Shown here one piece after another: positions 23,609-35,075 of a stretch of DNA of 64,000 bases (the first letter of the stretch is position 1; the number at the start of each line of letters is the position of its first letter). Both the position numbers and the translations under genes were made by a program. The DNA comes from Eupeodes corollae (lineage: Eukaryota > Arthropoda > Insecta > Diptera > Syrphidae), in assembly GCF_945859685.1 (NCBI RefSeq), contig NC_079148.1, positions 31,817,946 through 31,881,945 on the forward strand, given 5' to 3'. The notes under the pieces are model-generated. The model was not told the origin of the DNA. It worked only from the letters and a program-made list of their open reading frames with translations, and ran no database searches.

Positions 23609-24980
23609 AACGAATCGAGAAGAAGAAATAGTGAATGAAAATAGAAAAAGGAGATATTTGAAATAAAATAAAAACCGATACCACATAATAAAACCAAAAA
23701 AGAAAATACGCTAAGGAAGTTTCCGTCTATTTCAGGATACTATCATTCCAATACATAGACCAGACCAGGCTGCAATCTACGACTTTCTTTGTTTTGTGTG
23801 TTTTTAGTTTTTATTTTCTCACTGAACAGAAAATATAAAACAAAAAAAGAAACAAAAGGGTAAAAACTATAACTTTCGCACTGCAAATAAATACCAAATG
23901 CCAATAATTCATTGAGTTTTATTGAAAGGACGATGCGATTGCGAAGCAGAATTAATGTGAGAATTCAAGATTCGAGTAGTAAATCTTTAATGGATCTTTT
24001 ATCAAACTATGTATGTGTATATATAATTATTAGTACAACAACAACAGAGATTTTGTTGTATCTTGATCCTTTTTTCGAAACATATCTGCAAGTTTCAAAA
24101 TCAGAAAATATTTTGGCTGCACTTCGGCTTTGACAGTGAGTCTTAAACAGTGCATCCCTTAAACCACGTAAATTTCCGTTCAAACTCGTGTGTCTAATTG
24201 ATTTATGCAATTTTTAATTTATTTATTTTAAATACTTATACATTAAATAGTTAAATTTTCGAATAATGTATAATTAGTAAATAAAAAACTATCAGTAAAG
24301 GCAATAATTCATATTTTATTGTTGAAAATATTGGTACAGAGATTAAGCTTAAGAATAATATAGCTTTTAAAATGTATTGCTTTTATTTTGCAGGCGCCTC
24401 TTCTACGTTAAATAAAAGATCTTACTTTAAACATGACTTAAGAAATTTGTTCACAATAAGTGGAGGCTTTCTTATTGGTGGGAATTTTAATTGCAAGCAC
24501 AAAGAGTGAGAATATTTAAGATCAAATAACAATGTAAACATTTTCTATGTTTTATTCCTTACCATGCATATAAATTTAATGTAACTTTCTAGTTCTATTT
24601 ATGTCTCAAATAGTTCTCGTGGATGTCCTTCTGTCCAAGGTTTACCTGTTACCTTAAATGAACTTAGCACTGCCTAGTTCTATGTGAACTTCTTTAGTCA
24701 GAAGCTAAAAAAATTCAATATAATAATACCGAAATATAAATTTGCTAACTGGAAACGTTTGAGGTCAGGTCGATTCTAACAACGAAACTTTATAGTGTTT
24801 TACAGGACTAGCAACGTACTGCATAATGTAAAACATTATCGTGAAACAATTTAAGTCAAGATAGTTCCATATTGCTAAGACAATGTCATATTTATGAAAT
24901 TTAAATAAAAACCTTATTTGAAATGCTCTTTCTATAAACTTTATTTAAATAAACTGTTATAGTTTTTTAAGTTAACATTT
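23609..24980. other. intergenic, AT-rich
   Basis: No coding or repeat structure could be supported. It ends in the 3' flank of gene B. Confidence 0.4.
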
Positions 24981-25870
24981 TTAATTCAATGCCTTAGCAT
25001 CTCCAACCATTGATGTCTTCTTATGTAAGCTATCAACACAGTCATCAATTTTCTTTAAAGTTGCTGTCAACGATTGCAGAACAGCCTTTTCGATCTTATA
25101 GGAGCACTGCACAGCTGTCATTGAAATAGCGTTCATTTCGAAAATACTCTGCTGGCGAAAAACTTCAGCTCTTTGCAAGTTATCTTGAACCGTTTGTGTA
25201 GCTACTGAAACCTAAAAAACATAGATAATATTAATTGATTATTTTACATAAGGACATTAAGACTACTTACATATCTGATATAGCAGTCTTCAATTTTTGT
25301 TTGATTATAATTGTAGCTACTTCCGGTGCAGTAGTTTTTGAGGTTGTAGGGGAGTGTGAATGTGGCAAAGCTTCTAGCTGCCTTCGTTTGTGATCTGGCA
25401 CTAGCTGTCAAACTGTAACCGGCATTCTCGGCTCTTTTCAAGCACTCCCCGAATTGCTCCTTTCCACTTTCGTAAGTAATGAACTGCGAATCATATGTTT
25501 GAATGCAAATTTTCCGAGCAAAATTCAATGCTTGCAATGGAATTAATGTCTGATTTACTTGTTGAGTTTCGTTCAAAACTTGAAGCTGCTGTTGTTCGAT
25601 GACAGCCAATCGATCTAAGAATCGGGCATCGATAGCATCGTTTTCCAATTCAGAAATCTTAATCTTGACAAGAAGTTCAGCTTGGGCGATTTTAAAGTAG
25701 TCATCGGTGCCATTGCTTGCTTTTAAATTGGCGGGATAGCTTTGCTGCAAAAAGAAATACAAATAAGGTCGTTGTAATTTTAACTAAGTTTTGAAACAAA
25801 TATTTTCACTTACACCCAAAACAGCAGTAAAGAGTGCAGTAGCAATGAGGAAGTTAAAAAGCAAAACCAT
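24981..25870 (-). CDS. secreted Cys-containing protein B (three exons)
   Basis: The exons on the minus strand are 25870-25814, 25744-25271 and 25211-24981, all phase 0. Splice sites are GGT|GTAAGT, TTGCAG|CAA, TAT|GTAAGT and TTTTAG|GTT. The protein is about 253 residues. The 19-residue first exon is a signal peptide (MVLLFNFLIATALFTAVLG). The mature chain is Gln- and Asn-rich and probably helical. Six Cys (KIC, GEC, NYC, EDC, VQC, DDC) could form three disulfides. It ends SMVGDAKALN. It has the same exon plan as gene A, and is nearly identical to gene C in exon 2 (three differences seen in the compared part). It may be a TsetseEP/DUF725 relative; no enzyme motif is present. The start context is CAACATG. 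Confidence 0.85.
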
Positions 25871-25898
25871 GTTGTTAACTAGTTTGAACCAATTTAAT

Positions 25899-25937
25899 AA
25901 CTGATGATTTTACTGCTTTCTGGCCACTGTTTATATA
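25899..25937 (-). promoter_or_regulatory. core promoter of gene B
   Basis: TATATAAA (25937-25930) lies 35 bp before the A of a TCAGTT initiator (25904-25899). The start codon lies about 30 bp further on. The same arrangement and spacing occur in gene C. Confidence 0.65.
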
Positions 25938-27212
25938 CTTAACTTAACTTAACCATTTTATTGCTAGATTTTAAAATCAAAACACTTTTGACAATATCTT
26001 GAGTGCTATTCGAAGAAGACGTTCGAATTAATCTAATCGGCACATACTTTAAATTGATAAAAGGGAAACTCTTTCTTTGGTTGGCGCATAAAATGAATCA
26101 TGATTGATTTGAATTTCGTGATAATTAAATATGATAATGGCAATTGTTAAAGTAGTTGGTATTTAGTAGATAATTCCAAACTTAAGTTGTTGTTTTCTAC
26201 TTTATCTTGTTCTTTTAATAGAAAAATTATTTAATGTCTATAAATAAGGCTCTAATAGGTTTGTTTTGATTATCTATTGTAGTTATCGATGGCAAAAATG
26301 TAATTTTATATGTAATATATTTACTGAAGCGCTTTCCTTGCACTGATTATACAATGAACATTTAGCTTGAGATGTAATTTCAAACACATATTGTTTTACA
26401 GCTTACAAAATCGATATGAAACGAAGGGCTTTCAAAAAAAAGATTGGGATGCAAACCAAAATTACTACCTTTTATCGTTATATTATGTAATTTGGAAATG
26501 ATTTTTTTTTGTTTCGATATATTAAACAAAGGTTGTATTGTTTGGTAAAAAAGTGAAAATTAGATTCTTCTGAATATTTAACTAGAAGCCAAAACCGTCA
26601 TCCTTTTTATTGTGAAGGTTATATTATTCATAGTTTGTAAAATATTTCTTACTATACAAATTACTTTTCAACTTTATAATTCAAACAAAGAAAACTGATA
26701 TTAGCTTTTTTCACATCTGCTTAAATGCTCGCAAGCTCTAAACATGGTACTACACATAATAATCTAACGTCTCAAATATCTCCAAAGAAAACAAGTGTAG
26801 TTTTCAAGAGCACGAATGAAAATTTAGTAATATTTCAATTCACTATATTTATCTTATTGAGATCACTTTTGTTAAGAGCTTCGAAAGAGGATTCCATTTC
26901 AACTTTTACAAAAAGAAACATTTCTGTTCCTCTTATTTTTGATTTGAAAAAAAAAAATCGGACTAAGTCTAAAAAATTGTGTATTAGAAAAATCGTTTCT
27001 TTACTTTAAAACATTTCTCTTAGACATAAGGAGAATTAACTTTGAGCTACCAAATTTGTTATGAATCTAGCGTTTTCTAAGGGATTTTAAAGTCTTCTAG
27101 CTTAGAGTTCACTAATAAAGCATGACACAGAATTTTATATTTATTAAGGCTTCGTCTTAAAAGTTAAATGCAGTGTATAAGAATTTGAACGACAACATTG
27201 AACGATGAGGTC

Positions 27213-27833
27213 ACATCGCTATAAACTCAGACAACGACAACAACGCTGAAATCAAACGAAGAATACCTCTTGCAAATCGCTGCTTCTTTGGACTTAGAAG
27301 GCAATTGAGTAGCAAAGTCTTCTCTCGATATGTATTGTATATATATATATATATATATACGACACTCATCTTCCCAGTTCTCATTTATGGCACTGAGGCC
27401 TGCACCCTTTCAAAGAAAGATGAACGATGGTCTTAGGATGTTTCGAGAGGAAAATTTTGCGGGGGATTTTTTTCGCGTCTTCATGGATGGAGAATGCAGG
27501 AGAAGATATAACGACGAACTATACGGGCTGTTCAGCGGCACTTAGATAGCTGGGTCATGTAGAGCGAATGGATATCAACGCTCTAGCCCAGAAGGTCTTC
27601 GAATCTTATTCCGAAGGAAGGCGCTGTAGAGGAAGACCGCACACAGTTGGGTGAAAACCTCAACCAACTTGGTGTGGGAGACAGCAAGCTGATCAGGTGG
27701 CGTACGAAGGTGGGTGGTTAACCAACCTGGAGTGCGAATCTGGTGATAGCTAGCTGGGGACCGAACTGGCTGGAGGCGCATGTTGGTTAAGGCCCAGGTC
27801 CACCATTGAGTGTAGCGCCACCTTAAGTAAGTA
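27213..27833 (+). mobile_element. RTE LINE 3' fragment
   Basis: It is colinear with the last 600 bp of the RTE at 14227-17703, from about the LGTAIN region of the RT to the same GCGCCACCTTAAGTAAGTAA end. It is 5'-truncated, with internal deletions and rearranged stretches near 27540 and 27640-27740. A TA microsatellite (27337-27360) replaces the ITIYK segment. Confidence 0.8.
27337..27360. repeat. (TA)n microsatellite
   Basis: About eleven TA units lie inside the RTE 3' fragment. Confidence 0.85.
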
Positions 27834-28900
27834 ATCAACTAAGCATAAGAACTTGACTGGTGAAAAACGAAATTTTTAAATCTTTAGCTCTTATGAAAAA
27901 TTCTGAAAAACAAAATCCTGAAAGTACAAAATCCCGAAAATACAAAATTCCGAAAACCCACAGTCGTGAATTGGACTCAATTGAAGCAAATTAAAACGGG
28001 TCAGTATTAAATTTGTATTCTTCACTGGGTTATGAGATTAAAGGGAATATCTATACAAATGCGATAACAAATATCGAGCCCTTCCCCACATTGAATCGTG
28101 AGCTACATTTTCCATAAAAATGACAACTTAATTATTTAAAATTGCCAGCAGTAAGCTTTTGATTTGTCGTTTACGATAAAATTTATTTTGGCGGTTACGA
28201 TAAATTAGTGGGTAGGTTTCGATATGGTGTGTATTCATATAGATTGCATATATTTATATTCACATAATAATTTATTTCATATGCTTAGCTCTTGCTTAAA
28301 ACATTTTTACTAAAAGAGTTACTTAATTTACTGTTTTAGTAACATGTGCAAACTTCGTTTCAAAAATTTAAAATCATTACAACAGAAATTATAATACAGA
28401 AAAGGAAGTCCCGATAAATATTATACATTACATTTGTGCATTTCTTTTAAGTTAACTCTACCTTATATTAATTATCAGGATTCCGGCTTTTTTGGATTTT
28501 GAAATTTCGAAAGCCTGGATTTTTGTGATTTTGAAATTATTGGTTTTCGGATTTTAGGGGTTTTAGTGATTGCGGTTTTCTGGATTTTGTCCCCAACTCG
28601 AAAAATTGTCCATAGAACTTTTATAAAAACATTCATTCAAAAAATTAAGAGAATTCTTGAGAATTGACCTTAATTTTTCAAATAAATAATAATTCAAAAA
28701 AAAGTGGAAATTAATTTGGAGGTCATATGTTGCAGATGATATAAGTCTATACAACAATTTCTCAAACAGATATTTTGTGGAAATTTTGAAATTTTCTTTA
28801 AAAACTGTCATTAAATACCTATATAACTTATCAAGTCGTTGATGTTCAATTAATTCATTTGACACTTAGTCTATAAGCCTGTTGTCAGTTGTGTAACCAC
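27834..28900. other. intergenic, AT-rich
   Basis: Runs such as AAAATCCTGAAAGTACAAAA and the mirrored TTTTGGATTTTGAAATTTC near 28490-28590 recall degenerate simple repeats. No gene is visible. Confidence 0.35.
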
Positions 28901-28904
28901 AAAG

Positions 28905-29045
28905 AGTATATGAGTAATTCCTGTCTTCAGCTTAACTTATTTTTCTTTACTATGAAAAAGATTGAGATGAGATTATGTGTTATATTGTATCAAAGCCTGG
29001 CGCCTGGGTATTTAATATGCAACTTCAATAAGTGAAATACTAAAA
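28905..29045 (+). repeat. duplicated non-coding segment, copy 1
   Basis: It aligns with 34770-34910. Shared words include TTATTTTTCTTT, TATGAAA and CAACTTCAATAA. The later part contains a TATTTAATA that could be a TATA-like element. No coding sequence follows in either copy. Confidence 0.45.
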
Positions 29046-29882
29046 CCTGTGTCAACAAATGTGTGTATACTTTTTTTTATATAAAGCTACAATTTTTGTT
29101 TTCATGCTTTTTTGGCACTCTGTATATAAAAAAACTTAATAAATGCTCCTTGAAACTTTTGTATTATATTTATGCACAATGCCTCATCAGAATTAAAGCA
29201 TTAAGTCACACTTCGTCAGTTTTTATCGGAGACAAAGTTTTAACCTGAGCATTCACAAACGGACCTTTTTATCTTTTTATTTCTGCTTCTTTAGGTTTGC
29301 AGACGTTTTGTTTTTCAAGATCTCTAAAGACAAGACGAGTGTATTTTATACTTAAAAAAGGAATGCTGCTCAGGTTGAGAATTTCAACAAATTGACAACC
29401 ACTTCAATTGTCCAGATTCAATTTTGCATTAGAAGAATAGAATAGACTTGGGTGGTAGTTCGAGCAGTGAATATAATTTCCTTCCTTTGGCAGCTCAGCT
29501 TTTAAATTTTTCACTCATTGCAGTCAAAAAAGATAACAAATAATATACTATCATTCAAACCAAAAAATTAATTAAATTATTGACACTTACACTGTGCCCT
29601 CTTATATTCATCGATTAAGGCCCAAATCCTTCATTGAAGATGGCTACAAACTTGTAGGTCTTTTTCCTAACATGGATAAAGAACACAAAGTCTAGTGAAT
29701 AGAACATTGATAGTTGATTGTTTTAACATAACGAACGCATATTGAAAATTGTTCAACTCCATTGGCATTTCGCTTTGGTCAACAACATCAGAGAAATGTC
29801 CAATTTTGTTGATACCTTTGACAATTTTTAACTGCCATAATTTTGTCTCTAGCTTTTCGTGTCAATTATGTCATGTCCTTAC

Positions 29883-30015
29883 TTTTTTTTGTACTTTCCG
29901 GTCTGTGTTAAGTTTCCTGACGACCTCAACCCACGTTAAATCTGGTCCATCGTTCATATCGTCCGTCGTTGTGTTATGTTGTTCTATACATTTTTTTCGA
30001 CTCTCAAAACCCATT
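29883..30015 (-). other. possible isolated exon, unidentified
   Basis: On the minus strand TATTTCAG precedes MGFESRKKCIEQHN, then NDGPDLTWVEVVRKLNTDRK, and the frame ends at AAAAAAA|GTAAGG. Charged, high-complexity protein flanked by plausible acceptor and donor sites is unlike the surrounding AT-rich frames. I do not recognise the family. It could be an internal exon, a gene fragment or part of a mobile element. Confidence 0.25.
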
Positions 30016-30695
30016 CTGAAATAATATATCTTAAATGCAAACCTCCCACCCACTTGCATTTGCCCCTGATGCCTGAAAATATTAAAATCTTAAAAGATTA
30101 CTGACAAACCTAAAATTTTCCGATAATACTAAAATTCATGGCATTTGTTACCGGTGTTCGATGGCGTACGTGGTTCTTTTTTTTTTAAATAATGGTATAA
30201 AGGGTATGTTTACCCATTTTACTCTTGCAGTAATCATCTTGATAAGAGGACTATTTTAAACTAAGGCAAAAAATTAGAATTTTCTATCAAAGTATGCAGG
30301 AGACTTAAAGGCATTCAATTCACGTCATTCACAAGAAAATGATTGTTGACAGACCGTAATTTGGTTGGTTTTCCCTCGTGACTGAAGTCTTAATACATGT
30401 ACAAAATCTTATTGTCCCAGGATTTGAACGAAAAAGACCACAGTCTTAGTAGAAATTTGAAACTGGCCCTAATTTTCAACTCAAATGATGAGATCCATTT
30501 GTAGGTAAATGGATTAAAAAGCAAAATTGTCAACATTTTATAGAAATTATTAAAATAGTATTTGAGACTAACATCCAAAAAAGTTATTAAATTTTATACT
30601 TTTTATTATATCATTAAAAAAACAAGTTCTAAAGCCTTTATAAATAAATAACAATTTCTTTTCGTTTATGTCATAAGAAAAATAACTTGACTATT

Positions 30696-31643
30696 TTAGT
30701 TCAGGTTGTTCCTTTTTTTAGAAGCAAAGATCGTATTTAAATTAAAATTGTTTTTTTCTTTCAAGGCTTTTGTATCTACAGCAATTGATGTCTTCTTTTG
30801 TAAGCTATCGACGCAATCATCAATTTTCTTTAAAGTTGCTGTCGACGTTTGCAGAACAACCTTTTCGATCTTATAGGAGCACTGCACAGCTGTCATTGAA
30901 ATAGCGTTCATTTCGAAAATACTCTGCTGGCGAAAAACTTCAGCTCTTTGTAAGTTATCTTGAACCGTTTGTGTAGCTACTGAAACCTAAAAAACAGATA
31001 ATATTAAAAGGTTATTTAACATAAGGACATTAAGACTACTTACATATCTGATATAGCAGTCTTCAATTTTTGTTTGATTATAATTGTAGCTTTTTCCGGT
31101 GCAGTAGTTTTTGAGGTTGTAGGGGAGTGTGAATGTGGCAAAGCTTCTAGCTGCCTTCGTTTGTGATCTGGCACTAGCTGTCAAACTGTAACCGGCATTC
31201 TCGGCTCTTTTCAAGCACGCCCCGAATTGCTCCTTTCCACTTTCGTAAGTTATGAACTGCGAATCATATGTTTGAATGCAAATTTTCCGCGCAAAATTCA
31301 ATGCTTGCAATGGAATTAATGTCTGATTTACTTGTTGAGTTTCGTTCAAAACTTGAAGTTGCTGTTGTTCGATGACAGCCAATCGATCTAAGAATCGGGC
31401 ATCAAGAGCATCGTTTTCCAATTCAGAAATTTTAATCTTGACAAGAAGTTCGGCTTGGGCGATTTTGAAGTAGTCATCGGTGCCATTGCTTGCTTTTAAA
31501 TTGGCGGGATAGCTTTGCTGTAAAAAGAAAACAATATTAGATATTTGTGATTTTAACTAAGTTTTGAAACAAATATTTTCACTTACACCCAAAACAGCAG
31601 TAAAGAGTGCAGTAGCAATTAGGAAGTTAGAAAGCGAAACCAT
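30696..31643 (-). CDS. secreted Cys-containing protein C (three exons)
   Basis: The exons on the minus strand are 31643-31587, 31517-31044 and 30986-30696, phase 0, with the same splice sites as gene B. The protein is about 273 residues. The signal peptide is MVSLSNFLIATALFTAVLG. Exon 2 is the same length as in B (474 nt) and nearly identical; changes include E to A before the second Cys and S to K after the third. The six Cys are conserved. The C-terminus differs: after KAL the frame reads through into a basic, Asn-rich extension of about 20 residues (KEKNNFNLNTIFASKKRNN). B and C are tandem copies on the same strand, about 5.8 kb apart, with an RTE fragment between them. The function is unknown. 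Confidence 0.85.
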
Positions 31644-32080
31644 GTTGTTAACTAGTTTGAACCAATTTAATAACTGATGATTTTGCTGCTTTCTTGCCAC
31701 TGTTTATATATTTAACTCCAGTTTATTGCTTGATTTTAAAATCAAAACACTTTTGACAATATCTTAAGTGCTATTCGAAGAAGACTTTCAAATTAATCTA
31801 ATCGACTAATACTTAAAATTGATAAAAGGGAAACTCTTTCTTTGGTTGGCGCATAAAATGAATCATTGAAATGATTGATTTGAATTACATGATAATTAAA
31901 TATGATAATGGCAATTGTTAATGTAGTAGGTATTTAGTAGATAATTTCACACTTAAGTTGTTGTTTTCTACATACTCTTGTTCTTTCAATAGAAAAATTA
32001 TTTAATGTCTATAAATATGGCTTTAATTAAATTATTTCGATGTTATTATCAATTTGTGTTGTTGTTCCGTGTTGTTATCG
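30746..32080 (-). repeat. duplicated segment, copy 2 (gene C plus upstream)
   Basis: This is the partner of 24981-26290. The upstream homology includes TTGATAAAAGGGAAACTCTT (near 31820) and the TTATTTAATGTCTATAAATA region. It carries small indels relative to copy 1 (for example an extra ATTGAA near 31865). Confidence 0.75.
31672..31710 (-). promoter_or_regulatory. core promoter of gene C
   Basis: TATATAAA (31710-31703) lies 35 bp before the A of a TCAGTT initiator (31677-31672), as in gene B. Confidence 0.65.
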
Positions 32081-32529
32081 ATTGCAGAAATTTAATTTTT
32101 TATTTAATCTATTTAATAGGTTGATTATTCAATAAACACATTTTTTCAGATGTTTGCGAAAAGATATTAGAAGATACAATTTTGACGTTTCAAAATCCTA
32201 AGAATCCCTATCATGATAAAGTAAAAGTATCATAGATAAGGTTAGGTAAATGGGCTGGCAATTGATTTACATCCACTTGGGAACTTATAGATTCCTTGCC
32301 ATACCCTGGAGTATTGTTGTTCTCTGAAATTAATTTTTGAATCTATGCAATACATGGGTTGTCATTCTCCAGATATGGAGATGCTTTGAAGGTCTTCGAG
32401 ATCCTAATGATTATTGAAGAAATAATATGTTACTAAGAATTAAAATATTGTGTGGCAGAGTGCTAGACTGGGCAGTTCCATAAGAAGCGAGAAGAGTCTC
32501 CATGCTCTTCCTAATCGCTAAAGCAATCG

Positions 32530-32960
32530 TTATGACTTTTTGTCGAGGCGAATAATCAAATTAGTTGAATTCGGGCCATAATTTTCTGGACTTGACGTAG
32601 GTTTCAACACCATTCCATCTTTCATTGGTTCATTTAATATTTCTTTCAGAATTATCTGTTTTAATTGCAGGATGGGGTGCTTATACTGCTTATAGTGGTG
32701 TTTGTAAAGGTTTGGACCAATGTTGTACCTTTCCTCGTTGGTAGATACCAATTTTATTCTGTGAGCTGGGAACTCTTATATAATCTACAAGCTTTGATTT
32801 GATATACGAGTAATTGCGTCAAAAATTGATTTTGATGGCGTTTAGTCATCAAAGAATATAGTGACGGCAGCCGGGATAGCATTAAGGTCTGTTTTGAAGC
32901 GTATGTCACTCTCAACTTAAAAGACTCTACTTTGGTTAATAAGTCTGTAGAATTTAGCAT
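32530..32960 (-). mobile_element. possible gypsy-like pol fragment
   Basis: The minus-strand frame 32751-32530 reads HHYKQYKHPILQLKQIILKE, then MKDGMVLKPTSSPENYG. This loosely resembles the start of Ty3/gypsy reverse transcriptase, where a GxIxPSxSPxxSP motif follows a Pro-rich lead. The upstream frame (32960-32754) lacks recognisable motifs. The evidence is weak and no catalytic motif is seen. Confidence 0.3.
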
Positions 32961-33311
32961 CTAACCCAGGTTCTATTTTGGGGCCGTCAGTGTGTTTTGA
33001 TAATTGTTTCTTACGTACTTCTGTAATATCTTACATGCCTATTAGCCTCTTTGTACAGTAATTTGTTTAGGTGAGCCCTAACGCACTTTTTGTGGAGGTA
33101 TCCTGTTGTAATAAGCTGCCCCAGGAGAGGTCCTCATTTCCGTGATATTTGTAGTTTCAAATAGTTTTATAATTTTTATTTAAGAACTTACAGAGAACAT
33201 TTTACTTCAACTTTGAATATATGTAAATATGAAACTTATTTTTGATTTAAAAAAATCAGACTGATATCGAAGTCCTCTTCTGTTGTAAAGCCTATCTCCA
33301 ACATATAAGCT

Positions 33312-33530
33312 ACCCGTGGTATGATATTTAGTGCCTGAGACTGTCACACCAGAGGTCTTGGATTCAATCCCTGTCAACTGCCTCTTGCGAGGAGTTGTCA
33401 AATACTCATAGAGTAATACTTGTGAAGTGCTTTCTCAGACTACCCTTTCAGATTCGTTATAAAAACTCTGGGTCCCCTCCATCACTGAAATGACTTAACA
33501 GTTGTAAGTCACTACTCTCTAGTTCTCAAC
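33312..33530 (+). mobile_element. SINE copy, 3'-truncated
   Basis: The tRNA-like head CCGTGGTATGATATTTAGTG and the B-box-like GGATTCAATCC (about 33359-33369) lead into the same body as the SINE at 11003-11319. The end CAGTTGTAAGTCACTA and GTTCTCAAC stops before the GGACTGTTGCGCCACC tail. Confidence 0.7.
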
Positions 33531-34219
33531 ATATAGACGTAATTTGAATTTTTAGAGTTTTTGTCCCATTCAAAGAGAAGACTGTAGCCACCTTCGAATG
33601 AAGTTGTACAATTTAAGACTCTACATTTCTGAAAGCTTTTTAATTCATCTGAACACACAACTGATTGATATTTGATTGTACCTAAAATTCTTTCTAGTAT
33701 TTAAAATGATCTAAATTCAAAATATCTTGGCAGAACATGACGAAAATTATACAGTATCGTTTTGATCAGATGCTTAGTAGGTTCTTATTGCGAATATTTT
33801 CAGCAAAATGAGACTGAAGTTATAAAGCAATGTTAATAATTGATTTGCTTTTAAGAAATCACAAACCATTGATTTCATATTTCATGATTATGAAATTCAC
33901 TAAAAAAAAAGCAGCCATTCTTATCAGTAAAATAAAATATCAACATTCTGCTCTCACTTTCAAAAAAGAAAGACAACAGCTGCTTTTCTTTTAGATGAAT
34001 TTGTCGAAGTAATATTTGATAAGAAAAGTCAATTTTAATAACTTTTTCTATTTTTGACCCTTGGAACTAAACCACGCATTAAAATAATTCTTATCATCAT
34101 AGAGATGGCTTAGGTTTTGAAGTTCTTCACTCAGAATTCTTTTTCATTACCTATTAACTTCAACTAGAAGCAAGAACTGAGATTTTTTAAAAAAAAAAGG
34201 AAAAACTAAAACAAGCAAC

Positions 34220-34538
34220 ATGAAATTGATTTTGGGAATAATTTTAACTATTTTCGTTTTGGTTACAATGATTGGTGCTGAAAAGCCAGGTATGCAATTT
34301 TGTTAAATTAAATCTTATTTTTATTAAATTTTGTATTGTATTTTCTGGATATGTAGCTGCTTGTCTGCAACCTCACTCAAAAGATGGTGATGCAATTAAG
34401 AGATGCAGAGCATTTTTTAGATCGTGGACTTATAATGCAGAAGAAGGAAAGTGCATCGAATTCGGTTATGGAGGATGTGGTGGAAATGAGAACCGTTTCC
34501 ACTCTCTAAAGGCATGTGAAGATCTTTGTGTAAACTAA
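34220..34538 (+). CDS. secreted single-domain Kunitz protease inhibitor
   Basis: Exon 1 is 34220-34289 and exon 2 is 34357-34538 (donor CAG|GTATGC, acceptor ATGTAG|CTG, phase 1). The product is about 83 residues. Residues 1-20 (MKLILGIILTIFVLVTMIGA) form a signal peptide, and EKPAA leads into one Kunitz domain. The six Cys have the classical order: ACL, KRC, GKC, GGC, KAC and DLC. FGYGGCGGNENRF is the family signature. The residue after the second Cys (P1) is Arg, which in this family usually means inhibition of trypsin-like proteases. The family is known from insect haemolymph, gut and accessory gland; the site of expression here is unknown. The start context is GCAACATG, and AATAAA lies at 34570. 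Confidence 0.9.
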
Positions 34539-34769
34539 ACAATATAATTTGTTTATTTTATTTGTTAATAATAAATAAATTGGAACTTTTGTTTAAGTTT
34601 TTCGAAAATTGTAACACTATAATAAAGTTAAAATAGTGTAAGAGGTGTATTGGCAGTGAAGGTTAGTAGTTCACATTTGTGTGTCAAAAAGAAAACAATT
34701 TTTTGATTTCTCTAATATTTCATTAAGTAGTTGATTTGTTCACAAGTTTCATTTAACTACATAGAGTTA

Positions 34770-34910
34770 CAACTTATAGTAATTACTGTCTTTGCTGAAG
34801 CTTATTTTTCTTTGGTATGAAATCAAAGAATAAGATAAGATAATAAGTACTACATCAGGGACTGGCGACTGGCTGTTTAATCTTCTTATACAACTTCAAT
34901 AAACGACAAA
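34770..34910 (+). repeat. duplicated non-coding segment, copy 2
   Basis: This is the partner of 28905-29045, starting about 230 bp after the Kunitz gene stop. Confidence 0.45.
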
Positions 34911-35014
34911 TGCTATGATTAACTTAACTTTAGGGGGATTCTATAGAGTTCGTTTTAAATTTTGCATAATGTTTTTCCAATATTTTAAAATAAAATTAAG
35001 TTTTTGTAATAGAT

Positions 35015-35075
35015 CCGGATAGCGCTGCCATTCCAGAGGTTTTGGGTTCAACACCCTGCCTGTGCCAATCAAAGT
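35015..35075 (+). mobile_element. SINE head fragment
   Basis: GATAGCGCTGCCATTCCAGA and GGGTTCAACACCCTGCCTGT match the tRNA-like head of the SINE family. The body is missing after GTGCCAATCAA. Confidence 0.55.

Larger units (their letters stand above)
24981..26290 (-). repeat. duplicated segment, copy 1 (gene B plus upstream)
   Basis: The coding region, both introns and about 400 bp upstream match 30746-32080. Similarity continues to around 26290, including the block TTGATAAAAGGGAAACTCTT (near 26055). It fades downstream of the B/C stop codons. Edges are approximate. Confidence 0.75.
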
